64,000 bases of DNA from JABCYV01 sp963696025. GTDB taxonomy: Bacteria > Acidobacteriota > Terriglobia > Terriglobales > Acidobacteriaceae. The position numbers were made by a program, and so were the translations under genes. Positions 51,773-60,526 of the stretch are shown piece after piece; within the stretch, counting starts at the first letter, position 1, and each line of letters starts with the position of its first letter. The notes beneath the pieces were generated by a model. The model had not been told where the DNA came from, made no database searches, and saw only the letters and a program-made list of their open reading frames with translations. The stretch spans positions 1 to 64,000 of the forward strand of contig CAVOII010000009.1 in NCBI GenBank assembly GCA_963696025.1, read 5' to 3'.

Positions 51773-54271
51773 ATGCCGCCTCTTCCGTTAGCTCATACCA
51801 GCGCGCCGGTGCTCGAATTCGATGCGCTCCGTAATTTGCTCCAGGGCTATACTTCGTCGCCACTTGGACAGGGGCGGATTGCGGCTTTGGCAGCCTGCGC
51901 TGATCGCGACTGGATTGAAAATCAGCAGCAACTCACCAGTGAGATCCGCGAGTTTCGTCGCGTCGGAGGACACTTCGAGTTCTCCGCCCTGCTGGATATC
52001 CACCAAGTCGTACAGAAGTCACGAATCGCCGGCGCCGCGCTTGAGACTGCGGAAATCAGGGACGTAGTGCTTGTGATTGATCGTGCGGCGGAGTGGAGGG
52101 AAATTGCTCTGAGTCCTCCCGCTGCGATGAAAATTGAATGGAGAGCCACAGCCAGGCTTTCTGCTGGAATCGCTGACTTCACTCAAGTCTTGCGTGGTTT
52201 TCGTAACAAAATCCTGCCGGACGGTACGCTTGACGACCGCGCTTCACCGGAGCTGGCCCGGATCCGCAGAGAAATTGAAAAACAGAGGCGGCTGATCCAG
52301 GAATCCCTGCGAGGCTACCTGCGCCGTCTGGCCGAAGGCGGAGCGGTACAGGATGAGCTGGTCACGATTCGCGGCGAACGCTTTGTGATTCCGGTAAAGA
52401 TCGAGCAAAAGAGGCGGGTGCAGGGTGTAGTCCATGGCGCCAGCTCCAGCGGGCAAACCGTCTTTGTAGAGCCGCTTGAGACCATCGAGCAGAACAATGA
52501 ACTGGTGAGGCTTCTTGACGATGAGCAAGCGGAGATCCACCGTATTCTGCTGGAGATGACGCGGCGCATCGCGGAACACGCCGACGCGATCGTTACCGCA
52601 ACAGAGGTTCTGGCTGAACTGGAGTTGCAGTTCGCTAAAGCTCGATTTGCTGAAGATTACAACTGCGTTCCGGTTCAGCTGGTGGACAGGCGAGTTTCGC
52701 TCGCCATGGACGGGCGAGGGCGCCCGTCCCCACACGAGCATGAAGGAGCGAGCGAAGCTCGCCTGGTGTTGCGCCGAGCCCGTCATCCGCTGCTGGAGCG
52801 TAATCTGAAGGCAAAATCGGCGCAGATCGTTCCTATCAGCATTGAACTCGACGGAGATCGGCGGGAGCTGGTGATTACCGGCCCCAATACTGGTGGGAAA
52901 ACGGTCGCCCTGAAGACTATCGGCCTGCTGGCGCTAATGGCGCAAGCAGGTGTTGCTGTTCCCGCCGATCGGGCTGAGCTGCCGGTATTTGACGCGATGC
53001 TCGCCGACATCGGCGACTATCAATCCATCGAGCAGAATCTTTCCACTTTCTCCGCGCACGTCACCAACATCGATTTCATTTCGCGCACTGCAACTCCGCA
53101 GTCGCTCGTTGTGCTGGATGAATTGGGCTCGGCCACCGATCCGGAGGAAGGCGCCGCATTGGCCGTTGCCATCGCTGAGCACTTTCGCCAGATCGGGTGC
53201 ATCACTGTTATTTCCACTCACCATACTTCTCTAAAAGTCTACGGCGTGAATACTCCGGGTGTGGTAAACGCGTCCGTCGGATTCGACGAAGCCACGCTGC
53301 AGCCCACATATGAGCTGAAGACTGGCGTGCCGGGAGCATCCGCGGGAATCAATATCGCGCAGCGGCTGGGATTGAATTCATCCATCATCGAGTCGGCCCG
53401 GTCGAAGCTGGGTACGCAGGCGCGCGATGTAGGTCAATTTCTGGATCGCCTGCACACTCAGTTGCACGAGGTCGAGACCGAACGCTTTCGCCTGAAGACC
53501 ACGGAAGAAGAGCTGGAGCGCGAACGATCGCGCTTGGCAGTTGAAGGAAAGAAAGAACAGCAGGCCAAGATCAAAGAAATGGAGAAGAAGCTCGATACGC
53601 TGCTGCGCGACTTCGAGTATCACGCGCGGGAGTCGATCAACGCTATCCAGGATCGTGCCGCCGCGCAGAAGCTCTCGAAAGATGCCGAGCGGCGTATTGC
53701 GAAACTGCGCCGCGAATTTCGCGAGCAGTTTGATTCAACGGTCGTAGCTCACTCCACTGGCGCTGATCAGGGCGATCCCCATGCACAGCCGCAGGTGGTA
53801 AAGCACGTCTCCGAAGGCGATACCGTTAAGCTCAAGTCGGTGGGCCGACCTGCATTGGTAACGCGTCGCTTGGACGACAACCATTTCGAGGTCGAGATCG
53901 GTGCCATGAAAATGAAGATCGCGCGCAACGACATCGCGGAGGTCATCGTCCGTGTCGGTGATTCCCCTGTAAAAGCAGCCAGGGCGCGCGGGATCTCGGT
54001 CTCGCTGGAAAAAGAAGACGCGCATGTTCCCTCCGAGATCAATGTCATTGGCCGCACGGTGGATGACGCCACCCGCGAAGTCGAGAAGTTCGTAGACCGC
54101 GCGTTCCTGGCCGGCCTGCCGCGAGTGCGCGTCGTGCATGGCAGCGGCATGGGGATTCTGCGGAAAGCCCTGCGGCAATACTTGCAGAAACATCCGCACG
54201 TCGAGTCAGTCACTGAGCCTCCTCAGAACGAAGGCGGAGGCGGCGCGACCTTGGTGGAGTTGAGGGTGTAA
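51773..54271 (+). CDS. mutS2: MutS2-type ATPase/endonuclease
   Basis: 832 residues. MutS core without mismatch domain: helical lever region, then Walker A near residue 370 (GPNTGGKTVALKT), Walker B-like LVVLDELGSATDPEEGAALA and the STHHTSLKVYG signature. A coiled coil and the C-terminal Smr nuclease domain (INVIGRTVDDATREVEKFVDRAFL, VVHGSGMGILRKALRQYL) follow. MutS2 acts in recombination suppression and ribosome-collision rescue. Residues about 305-335 contain an unusual Arg/Gly/Pro-rich insert encoded by a palindromic repeat (52688-52764). Confidence 0.93.
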   Translation: MPPLPLAHTSAPVLEFDALRNLLQGYTSSPLGQGRIAALAACADRDWIENQQQLTSEIREFRRVGGHFEFSALLDIHQVVQKSRIAGAALETAEIRDVVLVIDRAAEWREIALSPPAAMKIEWRATARLSAGIADFTQVLRGFRNKILPDGTLDDRASPELARIRREIEKQRRLIQESLRGYLRRLAEGGAVQDELVTIRGERFVIPVKIEQKRRVQGVVHGASSSGQTVFVEPLETIEQNNELVRLLDDEQAEIHRILLEMTRRIAEHADAIVTATEVLAELELQFAKARFAEDYNCVPVQLVDRRVSLAMDGRGRPSPHEHEGASEARLVLRRARHPLLERNLKAKSAQIVPISIELDGDRRELVITGPNTGGKTVALKTIGLLALMAQAGVAVPADRAELPVFDAMLADIGDYQSIEQNLSTFSAHVTNIDFISRTATPQSLVVLDELGSATDPEEGAALAVAIAEHFRQIGCITVISTHHTSLKVYGVNTPGVVNASVGFDEATLQPTYELKTGVPGASAGINIAQRLGLNSSIIESARSKLGTQARDVGQFLDRLHTQLHEVETERFRLKTTEEELERERSRLAVEGKKEQQAKIKEMEKKLDTLLRDFEYHARESINAIQDRAAAQKLSKDAERRIAKLRREFREQFDSTVVAHSTGADQGDPHAQPQVVKHVSEGDTVKLKSVGRPALVTRRLDDNHFEVEIGAMKMKIARNDIAEVIVRVGDSPVKAARARGISVSLEKEDAHVPSEINVIGRTVDDATREVEKFVDRAFLAGLPRVRVVHGSGMGILRKALRQYLQKHPHVESVTEPPQNEGGGGATLVELRV
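52688..52764. repeat. nested palindrome inside mutS2
   Basis: AGGCGAGTTTCGCTCGC (52688-52704) and GCGAGCGAAGCTCGCCT (52748-52764) are complements with one mismatch. Between them GGACGGGC and GCCCGTCC form a second hairpin (52708-52729). The core GGGCGAGGGCGCCC recurs near 59705-59718. It has entered the gene in frame. Confidence 0.7.
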
Positions 54272-54395
54272 CTTTGTTGAGGGAGTAGCGATGCTTCGAC
54301 TTCAGACGCGACCAAGATGTGAAGAGTGCTTAATTTGCGACGTTGCCTGCGGCATGTGATCGCCGTCACAGCAATCGTCCACCAACAACCTTACC

Positions 54396-54456
54396 TTGTC
54401 ATCCTGAGCGAAGCAGCTTCTTCGCTGGCGAAGAAGCGGAGAGTCGAAGGACCCCT
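54396..54456 (+). repeat. left palindromic repeat flanking GIY-YIG gene
   Basis: TTGTCATCCTGAGCG at the left, hairpin GCTTCTTCGC/GCGAAGAAGC in the middle, and AGTCGAAGGACC at the right. An inverted relative stands on the other side of the gene at 54794-54855. Confidence 0.65.
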
Positions 54457-54464
54457 ACTCCCTC

Positions 54465-54875
54465 ATGCGACCTCGACGAGAGCGACGAAGCTACTGCATT
54501 TACATTGTGGGCAGCCTGTCGGGAATGCTCTACGTTGGCGTCACCAGCCACCTGCACAAGCGGGCGTTTCAGCACAAGTTCCACCGCATTGCCGGCTTCA
54601 CTGACGAGTACGACGTCGAGCGTCTGCTTTATTGGGAGCCATACGATGACGTTCACAAGGCCATCGCACGCGAGAAGCAGCTCAAAGGCTGGCGTAGAGA
54701 AAAGAAAGTAGCGCTGATCGAATCGGTTAATCCGCAGTGGCTGGATTTGAGCAAAGAGTGGTACCCCTGGATGAAGGAGTGTGAAGCAGGTAGAGGTGCT
54801 TCGACTGCGGAAGAACGGTCGCGAGCGACCGCTCTTCCTCCGCTCAGCATGACAATAAAAAAGGATCGAGGATAG
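54465..54875 (+). CDS. GIY-YIG nuclease-like protein (UPF0213 type)
   Basis: 136 residues. YCIYIVGSLSGMLYVGVTSH holds the GIY-YIG-type pair (YIV and YVG), followed by conserved HLHKRAFQHK (Arg), LLYWEPYDDVHKAIAREKQLKGW (Glu and Lys) and VNPQWLDLSKEWY. The last 35 residues (EAGRGASTAEERSRATALPP) are read-through of the right-hand palindrome, so the original stop was lost or the gene ends in the repeat by design. It probably nicks DNA. Both sides carry inverted copies of one repeat, so gene plus repeats may be a mobile unit. Confidence 0.85.
   Translation: MRPRRERRSYCIYIVGSLSGMLYVGVTSHLHKRAFQHKFHRIAGFTDEYDVERLLYWEPYDDVHKAIAREKQLKGWRREKKVALIESVNPQWLDLSKEWYPWMKECEAGRGASTAEERSRATALPPLSMTIKKDRG
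54794..54855 (-). repeat. right palindromic repeat flanking GIY-YIG gene
   Basis: Read on the minus strand: TTGTCATGCTGAGCG, hairpin GGAAGAGCGGTCGC/GCGACCGTTCTTCC, then AGTCGAAGCACC. It is the inverted counterpart of 54396-54456 with different hairpin stems but the same ends. Confidence 0.65.
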
Positions 54876-55004
54876 ATCCCGGTTTTCCTAAGCTCTAAAC
54901 GCATAAAGTTTGATTCCCACAGTTTCTCCACAGCAATCTCCTTCGCGTATATTCACATTAGCCGCTTTCTACCCCACAATTCCTGCGGACAAGTGTCTTC
55001 ACTT

Positions 55005-57005
55005 ATGACCGACGTCGGTGACTTCAAAGAAATCGTCAAGCAGCAGGCGGACATCGTTCGCGTCGTCGGTGACTACGTCAAGCTGAAGAAGGCCGGCGCG
55101 CAGAACTATTCCGGGCTTTGTCCATTCCATCACGAGAAGACGCCGTCGTTCTCGGTGCATGCCACGCGGCAGTTTTATCACTGCTTTGGTTGCGGAGTAT
55201 CCGGCGACGTTTTCAGCTTTGTCCAGAAGATCGAAAACATCACTTTCCCCGAAGCGGTAAGGACAATTGCTCAAAAGCTCGGCATTGCGCTCCCCAAAAC
55301 GATTTACTCAAGTCCGGCAGAGGCCAAGGAAGCCAGGCTGCGGACGGTTCTGCTCGAAATCCACGAGAGGGCGTGCGCCTTCTTTCAGGAATATCTAAAG
55401 CGTCCCGAAGGGGCGCACGCGCGACAGTATCTCGCCGGGCGTGGTCTGAATGAAGAAGCGATCAAGACTTTTCGCATCGGGTACGCGCCGGATTCAGGAT
55501 TTATTCTGCGCGATCGGTTACGAGCGGAGTTTGAGGAAGACGTCCTGCGGGAGACCGGGCTGTTTTCATGGAAGCAGCAGGACAGCCGTCAGGGAAACGC
55601 AAGGTCTCTCGACTCCGCCGGAGAGGCCGCTGACGCGCCCTCTGGCTCCGCTCGAGATGACAAGCTGGAAAAAGCAGGCCAGGGGGGTCGGGTATTTCCT
55701 CCTGATCAGGTCAAGCCAGAAGCCAGCAGCCAGAAGCTAGCGGCTTCCATGTACTCCAAGTTTCGCAACCGGGTAATGTTTCCGGTCAGCAACGAGAGCG
55801 GGCGGGTAATCGCCTTCACCGGGCGGACACTCGCTGCTGATGAGAAATCTGGCCCAAAATATCTGAACTCTCCAGAGACTGCGATCTATTCCAAGTCTCG
55901 TGTCTTGTTCAATCTTGACCAGGCTAAGGAAGCGATTCGCAAACTGGATTACGCCATCCTGGTCGAGGGGCAGATGGATTGCATCTCGGTCTTTGCTGCT
56001 GGCTTTCACAACGTGATTGCCAGTTCGGGCACAGCTTTCACCGAGATGCAGGCCAGACTGCTTGGTCGCTTCAGCAAGAATGCGGTCGTGAATTTCGATC
56101 CTGACACCGCCGGCGCAAAGGCGACGGAGCGCACGCTGGGGTTGCTGATCGAAGAAGAGTTCCAGGTGAAGGCGCTCACGCTGGAAGCCGGGTTTGATCC
56201 CGACCTCTTCATTCGCCGTAAAGGCAAAGATGCCTATAAAGACGCGCTCAAGAATTCCCAGCGTTATTTCGATTATCTGATCGAGCGCTCCCGAGTCCAG
56301 TTCCCGGTTCGCAGTGCCGAAGGCAAGGTGAAGGCGGTAAACTATCTGCTGCCGCACATCCAACGAGTGCCGAGCCGGATCGTCCGCGACGAACTGGCCC
56401 GCGAGATCGGGCAGAAGATTGGCATTGACTCGGCGGTGCTGCGTCAGGAATTAAAGCACGCGGCCGCCAGCCGGTCCGTGACCGCACTCAAGGCACCGGC
56501 TGAAGCCCAAATCACAGACGCGGAAAAGATACTGATCCGGGCGCTGGTATCGGCGTCGGAAATGCAAGCTTCCGGCGAGCACATTTCCGCCCGCGATGGC
56601 GTCGAAGAGGAGTTCGATCCCGCGCGCCAGGCTCAATTCGTTCTCAAGAGCGAGTCGCTGCATGTGGGTTTGGCCACTGAGGAATTGTTTGCCAGCTTGC
56701 TCAATGCTGCCCCTGAAACTGCCGATGTAATGGCATTGCCGCTGCCAGAGGCCAGCCGGAACCTGCTGGCTTCCATCTTGATGAGAGAAGACGAAGAGCT
56801 TAGCGCGGACCGCCTGGAAGGCGCTGTGCGGGCTCTCCGGCGTATTCAGTACCGGCGCAAGCTGGAGCAAGTCCAGCGAGAATTGCAAGCGGCGCGAAGC
56901 CATGAGCCCGGACGGCTGCAAGCCTTGTTACAAGAGAAACTTCGTCTGAAGCGAGCGCTGATGGATCCTGGCCCGGTGGAGGACGGGCCGGCGCCAGCAG
57001 CTTGA
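55005..57005 (+). CDS. dnaG: DNA primase
   Basis: About 666 residues from the ATG at 55005; a GTG four codons earlier is possible. The zinc-binding domain (CPFHHEKTPSFSVHATRQFYHCFGCGVSGDVFSF) is followed by the catalytic core with AILVEGQMDCISVFAAGFHNVIASSGTA and VVNFDPDTAGAKA (Toprim Glu and Asp-x-Asp), then the helicase-binding C-terminus. It makes RNA primers for replication with DnaB, whose gene is at 62003. A roughly 60-residue extra segment (about 195-250) carries a dispersed repeat; see 55603. rpoD follows 225 bp later, a conserved order. Confidence 0.95.
   Translation: MTDVGDFKEIVKQQADIVRVVGDYVKLKKAGAQNYSGLCPFHHEKTPSFSVHATRQFYHCFGCGVSGDVFSFVQKIENITFPEAVRTIAQKLGIALPKTIYSSPAEAKEARLRTVLLEIHERACAFFQEYLKRPEGAHARQYLAGRGLNEEAIKTFRIGYAPDSGFILRDRLRAEFEEDVLRETGLFSWKQQDSRQGNARSLDSAGEAADAPSGSARDDKLEKAGQGGRVFPPDQVKPEASSQKLAASMYSKFRNRVMFPVSNESGRVIAFTGRTLAADEKSGPKYLNSPETAIYSKSRVLFNLDQAKEAIRKLDYAILVEGQMDCISVFAAGFHNVIASSGTAFTEMQARLLGRFSKNAVVNFDPDTAGAKATERTLGLLIEEEFQVKALTLEAGFDPDLFIRRKGKDAYKDALKNSQRYFDYLIERSRVQFPVRSAEGKVKAVNYLLPHIQRVPSRIVRDELAREIGQKIGIDSAVLRQELKHAAASRSVTALKAPAEAQITDAEKILIRALVSASEMQASGEHISARDGVEEEFDPARQAQFVLKSESLHVGLATEELFASLLNAAPETADVMALPLPEASRNLLASILMREDEELSADRLEGAVRALRRIQYRRKLEQVQRELQAARSHEPGRLQALLQEKLRLKRALMDPGPVEDGPAPAA
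55603..55664 (-). repeat. dispersed repeat inserted in dnaG
   Basis: On the minus strand CTTGTCATCTCGAGCGGAG opens and GGAGTCGAGAGACC closes the element, the same ends as the repeats around the GIY-YIG gene. It adds SLDSAGEAADAPSGSARDDK to primase without a stop. Confidence 0.65.
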
Positions 57006-57229
57006 AAACGCTGCGGAACCATGAAACTAAAGACGGTTACGAGACATCTAAGTTATTGGGTGGTAGTGAGATACGGCAAACTTCGCGGCTGTGGGAAAAA
57101 CGTGCTGGATGACGCGCGTTGCAGCATGCTAGAATTTAAAAGTTTGTGTCCGTTTGCAGTCCCGCAACTTCACGATCCCACCGCTAAAAAACGTTCTGAG
57201 TCCTTAGGACGAATAGAGGGTAATCCGTT

Positions 57230-58921
57230 TTGGCTCTTGATGACAAGTACGACGACATTAAAAAGCTGATCGACGCAGGTAAAGAGAAGGGATATCTCAC
57301 CTATGATCAGGTGAACGACCTTATCCCGCACGACGTGCATTCTCCCGAGGACCTCGACGATCTGCTGACCACCATTGGTACGCAAGGAATCGATGTGCTG
57401 GAGGGACCGAAACTTCCCTCCTCCGCGCTCGATAAAAAGTTCGACGAAGAGGAAGTCGGCGAGGATGTCGAACTCGACCTCACTCCCGGCGCTCTGGAAA
57501 AAACCAACGACCCCGTCCGCATGTATTTGCGAGAAATGGGAACGGTTCCGTTGCTTACGCGCGAAGGCGAAGTGGAAATCGCCAAGCGCATTGAGCGCGG
57601 GCAACTCCGTGTTCTGAAGGCATTGTCGCGTTCGCCCATCGTCATTCATGAGCTGTTGGCGATGGGCGAAGACCTCAAGAAGGGTGTCCGCTCGATCAAG
57701 GAGGTGGTCACCTTCGATGAGGAAGAAATTACCGATGAGATCCTACAGAACCGTCTGAAGGAATTCACCGGCAAGATCGACGATTTGGCCAAGGCTTATA
57801 AGAAGGTCGACCAGATTGGCGAGAAGTTTGCCAACGTCTCGCAGAAGAAGCGTCCGAAAGACTATCGCCGTTATCGCCTGGCATTGGCTCGCGCCGTTGT
57901 ACAGGTCTCGCTGTGTGTTCGCAGGTTGGGGTTCACCAATAACGAACGTAAGCGGCTGATCGACCGCGTCAACAAGACGGTCGACACAATGCGCTCACTC
58001 GACCGCCAGTCCCTGAACCTGGAGAAAAAGGCGGACGCCACACGGAGCGAGGAGCAGCGAAAGGAGTATCGCCGTCAGTCCCGCGCAATTCGCAGCGAAC
58101 TGGAGAAGCTGGAGGTAGAAGCTGGGGTCTCGTTTCAGGAGCTCAAGCGCACGCAGCGCGAGATCATCCAGGGCGACATGGACGCGGAGCAGGCCAAGCG
58201 GGAGCTGATCGAAGCTAACCTGCGCCTGGTGGTCTCTATTGCCAAGAAATACACCAACCGCGGTTTGCAGTTCCTAGATCTGATTCAGGAAGGCAACATC
58301 GGTTTGATGAAAGCCGTCGATAAGTTCGAATACCGCCGCGGCTACAAGTTTTCCACCTATGCCACGTGGTGGATTCGGCAGGCCATCACTCGTGCGATTG
58401 CCGATCAGGCACGGACGATTCGTATTCCTGTGCACATGATCGAAACCATTAACAAATTAATCCGCACCTCGCGGCAACTGGTGCAGGAACTGGGACGCGA
58501 GCCTACGTCGGAAGAAATCGCCAAGCGCATGGATATTCCGGTGGCCAAAGTGCGCAAGGTGCTCAAGATCGCGCAGGAACCGATCTCACTCGAAACGCCG
58601 ATTGGCGAAGAGGAAGATTCGCACTTGGGCGACTTCATCGAGGACCGCGCCGTAGTTTCGCCCGCGGAAGCGGTGATTAACGTGAACTTGAAGGACCAGA
58701 CCGGACAAGTGCTGCGCACCCTGAGCCCGCGCGAAGAAAAGGTCATCAAAATGCGCTTTGGGCTGGAGGATGGCAGCGAACACACGCTCGAGGAAGTCGG
58801 GCAGTCATTTGCCGTGACTCGCGAGCGTATCCGCCAAATCGAAGCTAAAGCACTGCGAAAACTGCGTCATCCGTCACGCTCACGGAAGTTGCGGGCGTTT
58901 TTGGATGGCGTGAGGGATTAG
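57230..58921 (+). CDS. rpoD: primary sigma factor RpoD (sigma-70)
   Basis: 563 residues from a TTG; GAGGG lies about ten bases upstream. Region 1.1 (1-80), region 1.2 NDPVRMYLREMGTVPLLTREGEVEIAKRIE, a non-conserved spacer, then region 2 (ANLRLVVSIAKKYTNRGLQFLDLIQEGNIGLMKAVDKFEYRRGYKFSTYATWWIRQAITRA), region 3 and region 4.2 HTH (LEEVGQSFAVTRERIRQIEAKALRKLRHPSR). It gives RNA polymerase its main promoter specificity. A TAGAAT at 57130 may be a -10 element for it. Confidence 0.97.
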   Translation: MALDDKYDDIKKLIDAGKEKGYLTYDQVNDLIPHDVHSPEDLDDLLTTIGTQGIDVLEGPKLPSSALDKKFDEEEVGEDVELDLTPGALEKTNDPVRMYLREMGTVPLLTREGEVEIAKRIERGQLRVLKALSRSPIVIHELLAMGEDLKKGVRSIKEVVTFDEEEITDEILQNRLKEFTGKIDDLAKAYKKVDQIGEKFANVSQKKRPKDYRRYRLALARAVVQVSLCVRRLGFTNNERKRLIDRVNKTVDTMRSLDRQSLNLEKKADATRSEEQRKEYRRQSRAIRSELEKLEVEAGVSFQELKRTQREIIQGDMDAEQAKRELIEANLRLVVSIAKKYTNRGLQFLDLIQEGNIGLMKAVDKFEYRRGYKFSTYATWWIRQAITRAIADQARTIRIPVHMIETINKLIRTSRQLVQELGREPTSEEIAKRMDIPVAKVRKVLKIAQEPISLETPIGEEEDSHLGDFIEDRAVVSPAEAVINVNLKDQTGQVLRTLSPREEKVIKMRFGLEDGSEHTLEEVGQSFAVTRERIRQIEAKALRKLRHPSRSRKLRAFLDGVRD

Positions 58922-59022
58922 CGAAAAGAAGTCAGATTGCAGAACGAGGGCGCCGAGAAATCGCGTCCTTTTTGTTGCGCATGCTGTCAAGGTGTATGGA
59001 GATCGAATAGAATTCCAGCTGA

Positions 59023-59330
59023 ATGAAGATATTCGACTACGAGCCGAGCGTCGAGATCACTGCCGCTTCCGGAGTATTGCGCGTCACAATCGAACCGAAG
59101 GCAAGCGCGTTTCTGATGGTGCTCGAAGCCGCTGGAATGCTACTGTTCTCGGGCTTTACGGTTCGGCAGTGGTCGAACCTGTCTCCCGTGTGGCGCGTTC
59201 TTCTTATTTGGGGTGAGGCTTGTGCGGTGGTTGGGTGGTTCTATCAGCTATCGGGGATCAGAGGAAGTAGTATTTGATCCTCAGAAGTTCTCCAGTCGCA
59301 AGAACACAATCAAATTCGCGCAGACAACGT
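59023..59330 (+). pseudogene. small membrane protein with frameshift
   Basis: 84 codons beginning MKIFDYEPSVEITAASGVLR, with membrane segments AFLMVLEAAGMLLFSGFTV and WRVLLIWGEACAVVGWFYQL, end at TGA 59277 with GIRGSSI. One base over, SEEVVFDPQKFSSRKNT continues the protein-like text from about 59258 toward the tRNA at 59333. A one-base shift near 59255 explains both. Function unknown. Confidence 0.5.
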
Positions 59331-59332
59331 CT

Positions 59333-59420
59333 GGAGGGTGTTGCCAGTGGGTACTGGACGATGTCTGTCAAACATTCGAGTGGCTGTTCAGCCACTAGGG
59401 TTCGACTCCCTTGCCCTCCG
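59333..59420 (+). tRNA. long-arm, selenocysteine-type tRNA with anticodon GTC
   Basis: 88 bases fold as follows. Acceptor GGAGGGTG (59333-59340) with TGCCCTCC (59412-59419), 8 bp with two wobbles at the inner end. D stem CCAGT/ACTGG with a four-base loop GGGT. Anticodon stem GATGT/ACATT with loop CTGTCAA, anticodon GTC. Variable arm AGTGGCT-GTTC-AGCCACT, 7 bp. T arm AGGG-TTCGACT-CCCT, 4 bp. Base 59420 is G; no CCA. The short D loop, 8-bp acceptor, long arm and TTCGACT loop recall bacterial tRNA-Sec and the so-called allo-tRNAs (8/4 fold), but tRNA-Sec should have TCA. It may be functional, recoded or a relic. Confidence 0.6.
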
Positions 59421-59498
59421 AAGTCACTCGAATATTGTAAATCTTGCTTGACAGCGCGGTTTGGCTAGCTAATCATAAGAGCTGACAGACATCGTCCA
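59355..59498. repeat. inverted repeat spanning the tRNA
   Basis: TGGACGATGTCTGTCA (59355-59370, D/anticodon region of the tRNA) is exactly complementary to 59483-59498, and ATTCGAGTG (59374-59382) to CACTCGAAT (59426-59434). Both segments keep their order in inverted form, so this looks like a decayed inverted duplication of part of the tRNA. Confidence 0.7.
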
Positions 59499-59545
59499 AT
59501 ACCAAGCTTTCAAGCCTCGAGAGAGTTCTCGGGGCTTGTGCTTTT

Positions 59546-59720
59546 TGGGCGGAATGCCGGGCACCCCGGCATCGGGAGGTGGGTACGCGCCGAGATTTTC
59601 CATTCCCGACGCACTATCGATCGAAGGAATAGGGATTCTTCGACTGCGCAAGCCTTGCGCTTCGCAATGCTCACTTCGTTCGGAATGACAGAGGGAAGTT
59701 TTCGCGGGCGAGGGCGCCCG
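59546..59720. repeat. nest of palindromic repeats
   Basis: Three units lie side by side: ATGCCGGGCACCCCGGCAT (near 59553-59571), a TTCTTCGACTGCGC...GGAATGACAGAGG unit (about 59637-59694, the family of 54396) and GCGGGCGAGGGCGCCCGCG (about 59702-59720, core shared with mutS2). It separates the tRNA from the response regulator. Confidence 0.55.
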
Positions 59721-59732
59721 CGCCACGAGCTC

Positions 59733-60152
59733 TCACGCAATCCGCCGTGGGCTGCCTCCAGACTCCGGACCCTCGAAAGGAGCAAATAGAAAACGCACAT
59801 CCAGCAAGTGTTCGACGATCTCCAATAAGCTTGCCGGAGACTCACTTTTGGATATGAAAGCATCCACCCATTCCAGCGCGCTCTCTGGCAACTCCTCATC
59901 CGCGGACAGCATCGCGATCGGAATATCGGGTTGAGTAGCTTTCATGCACTCCGCAATTAGATCCCCGTTCGCTCCCGGCATGTGATAGTCCAGAAGCACC
60001 AAGTCAGTGCGCTGGGAAGTAAACTGTTGCAAAGCTTCCTCCCCGCTGGCAGCCACAAGGACCTTATACCCGCGCGCCTCAAACAACATCTGGCGGCCTT
60101 CAAGCCCGTTCGATTCATCATCAACGCAGAGAATTACTGGTTTTTTAGTCAC
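59733..60152 (-). CDS. single-domain response regulator
   Basis: 139 residues from the GTG at 60152, directly behind AGGAGGA; a start at 60179 would place nine residues over that site. CheY-like receiver: VILCVDDESNGLEGRQMLFEARG (acid pocket), DLVLLDYHMPGANGD with the phosphoacceptor Asp, MLSADE and FISKSESPASLLE with the conserved Lys. No output domain; the last 20 residues are a loose extension. It could take phosphate from the orphan histidine kinase at 49884. Confidence 0.88.
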   Translation of the reverse strand: MTKKPVILCVDDESNGLEGRQMLFEARGYKVLVAASGEEALQQFTSQRTDLVLLDYHMPGANGDLIAECMKATQPDIPIAMLSADEELPESALEWVDAFISKSESPASLLEIVEHLLDVRFLFAPFEGPESGGSPRRIA

Positions 60153-60526
60153 ACTGCTCCTCCTGGATCTTCTTGCCATGGAGGCAAGCCGAGAAAGAGT
60201 CGCCTTTCGCTGCTCCGAAGTCGCACGCCCGCGAGGATGACAAGCATAATCTGTGCCAAACTCGCAAAGGACAATGGAGCAAAGGTTTAGGCCGACAAAC
60301 TATCGGCGAATGGACCCATCGATTGGTGAAGACTACTCCATCATGTAAAAACGGCGGGTCGGCACGCGAGTAGTCTTGTCGTCTTGAAGGTCGAAATTCC
60401 CTGGCTGTAAGCCCCGTGAATTATGTATCTCCAGCAAAACAAGGACTTTGGTAGTTGGCACGATTCGTGCCGCCCAATAATTGCTTCGCTGCCGATCGTT
60501 TGGCAGTCAACGTTAAGGAGGCGGCT

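Noticed and set aside
53735..54213. Two long minus-strand frames over the end of mutS2
   Set aside because: Antisense to the conserved Smr domain; no own motifs or start signals.
59469..59726. 85-residue minus-strand frame
   Set aside because: Composed of palindromic repeats and the inverted tRNA segment; no protein-like sequence.
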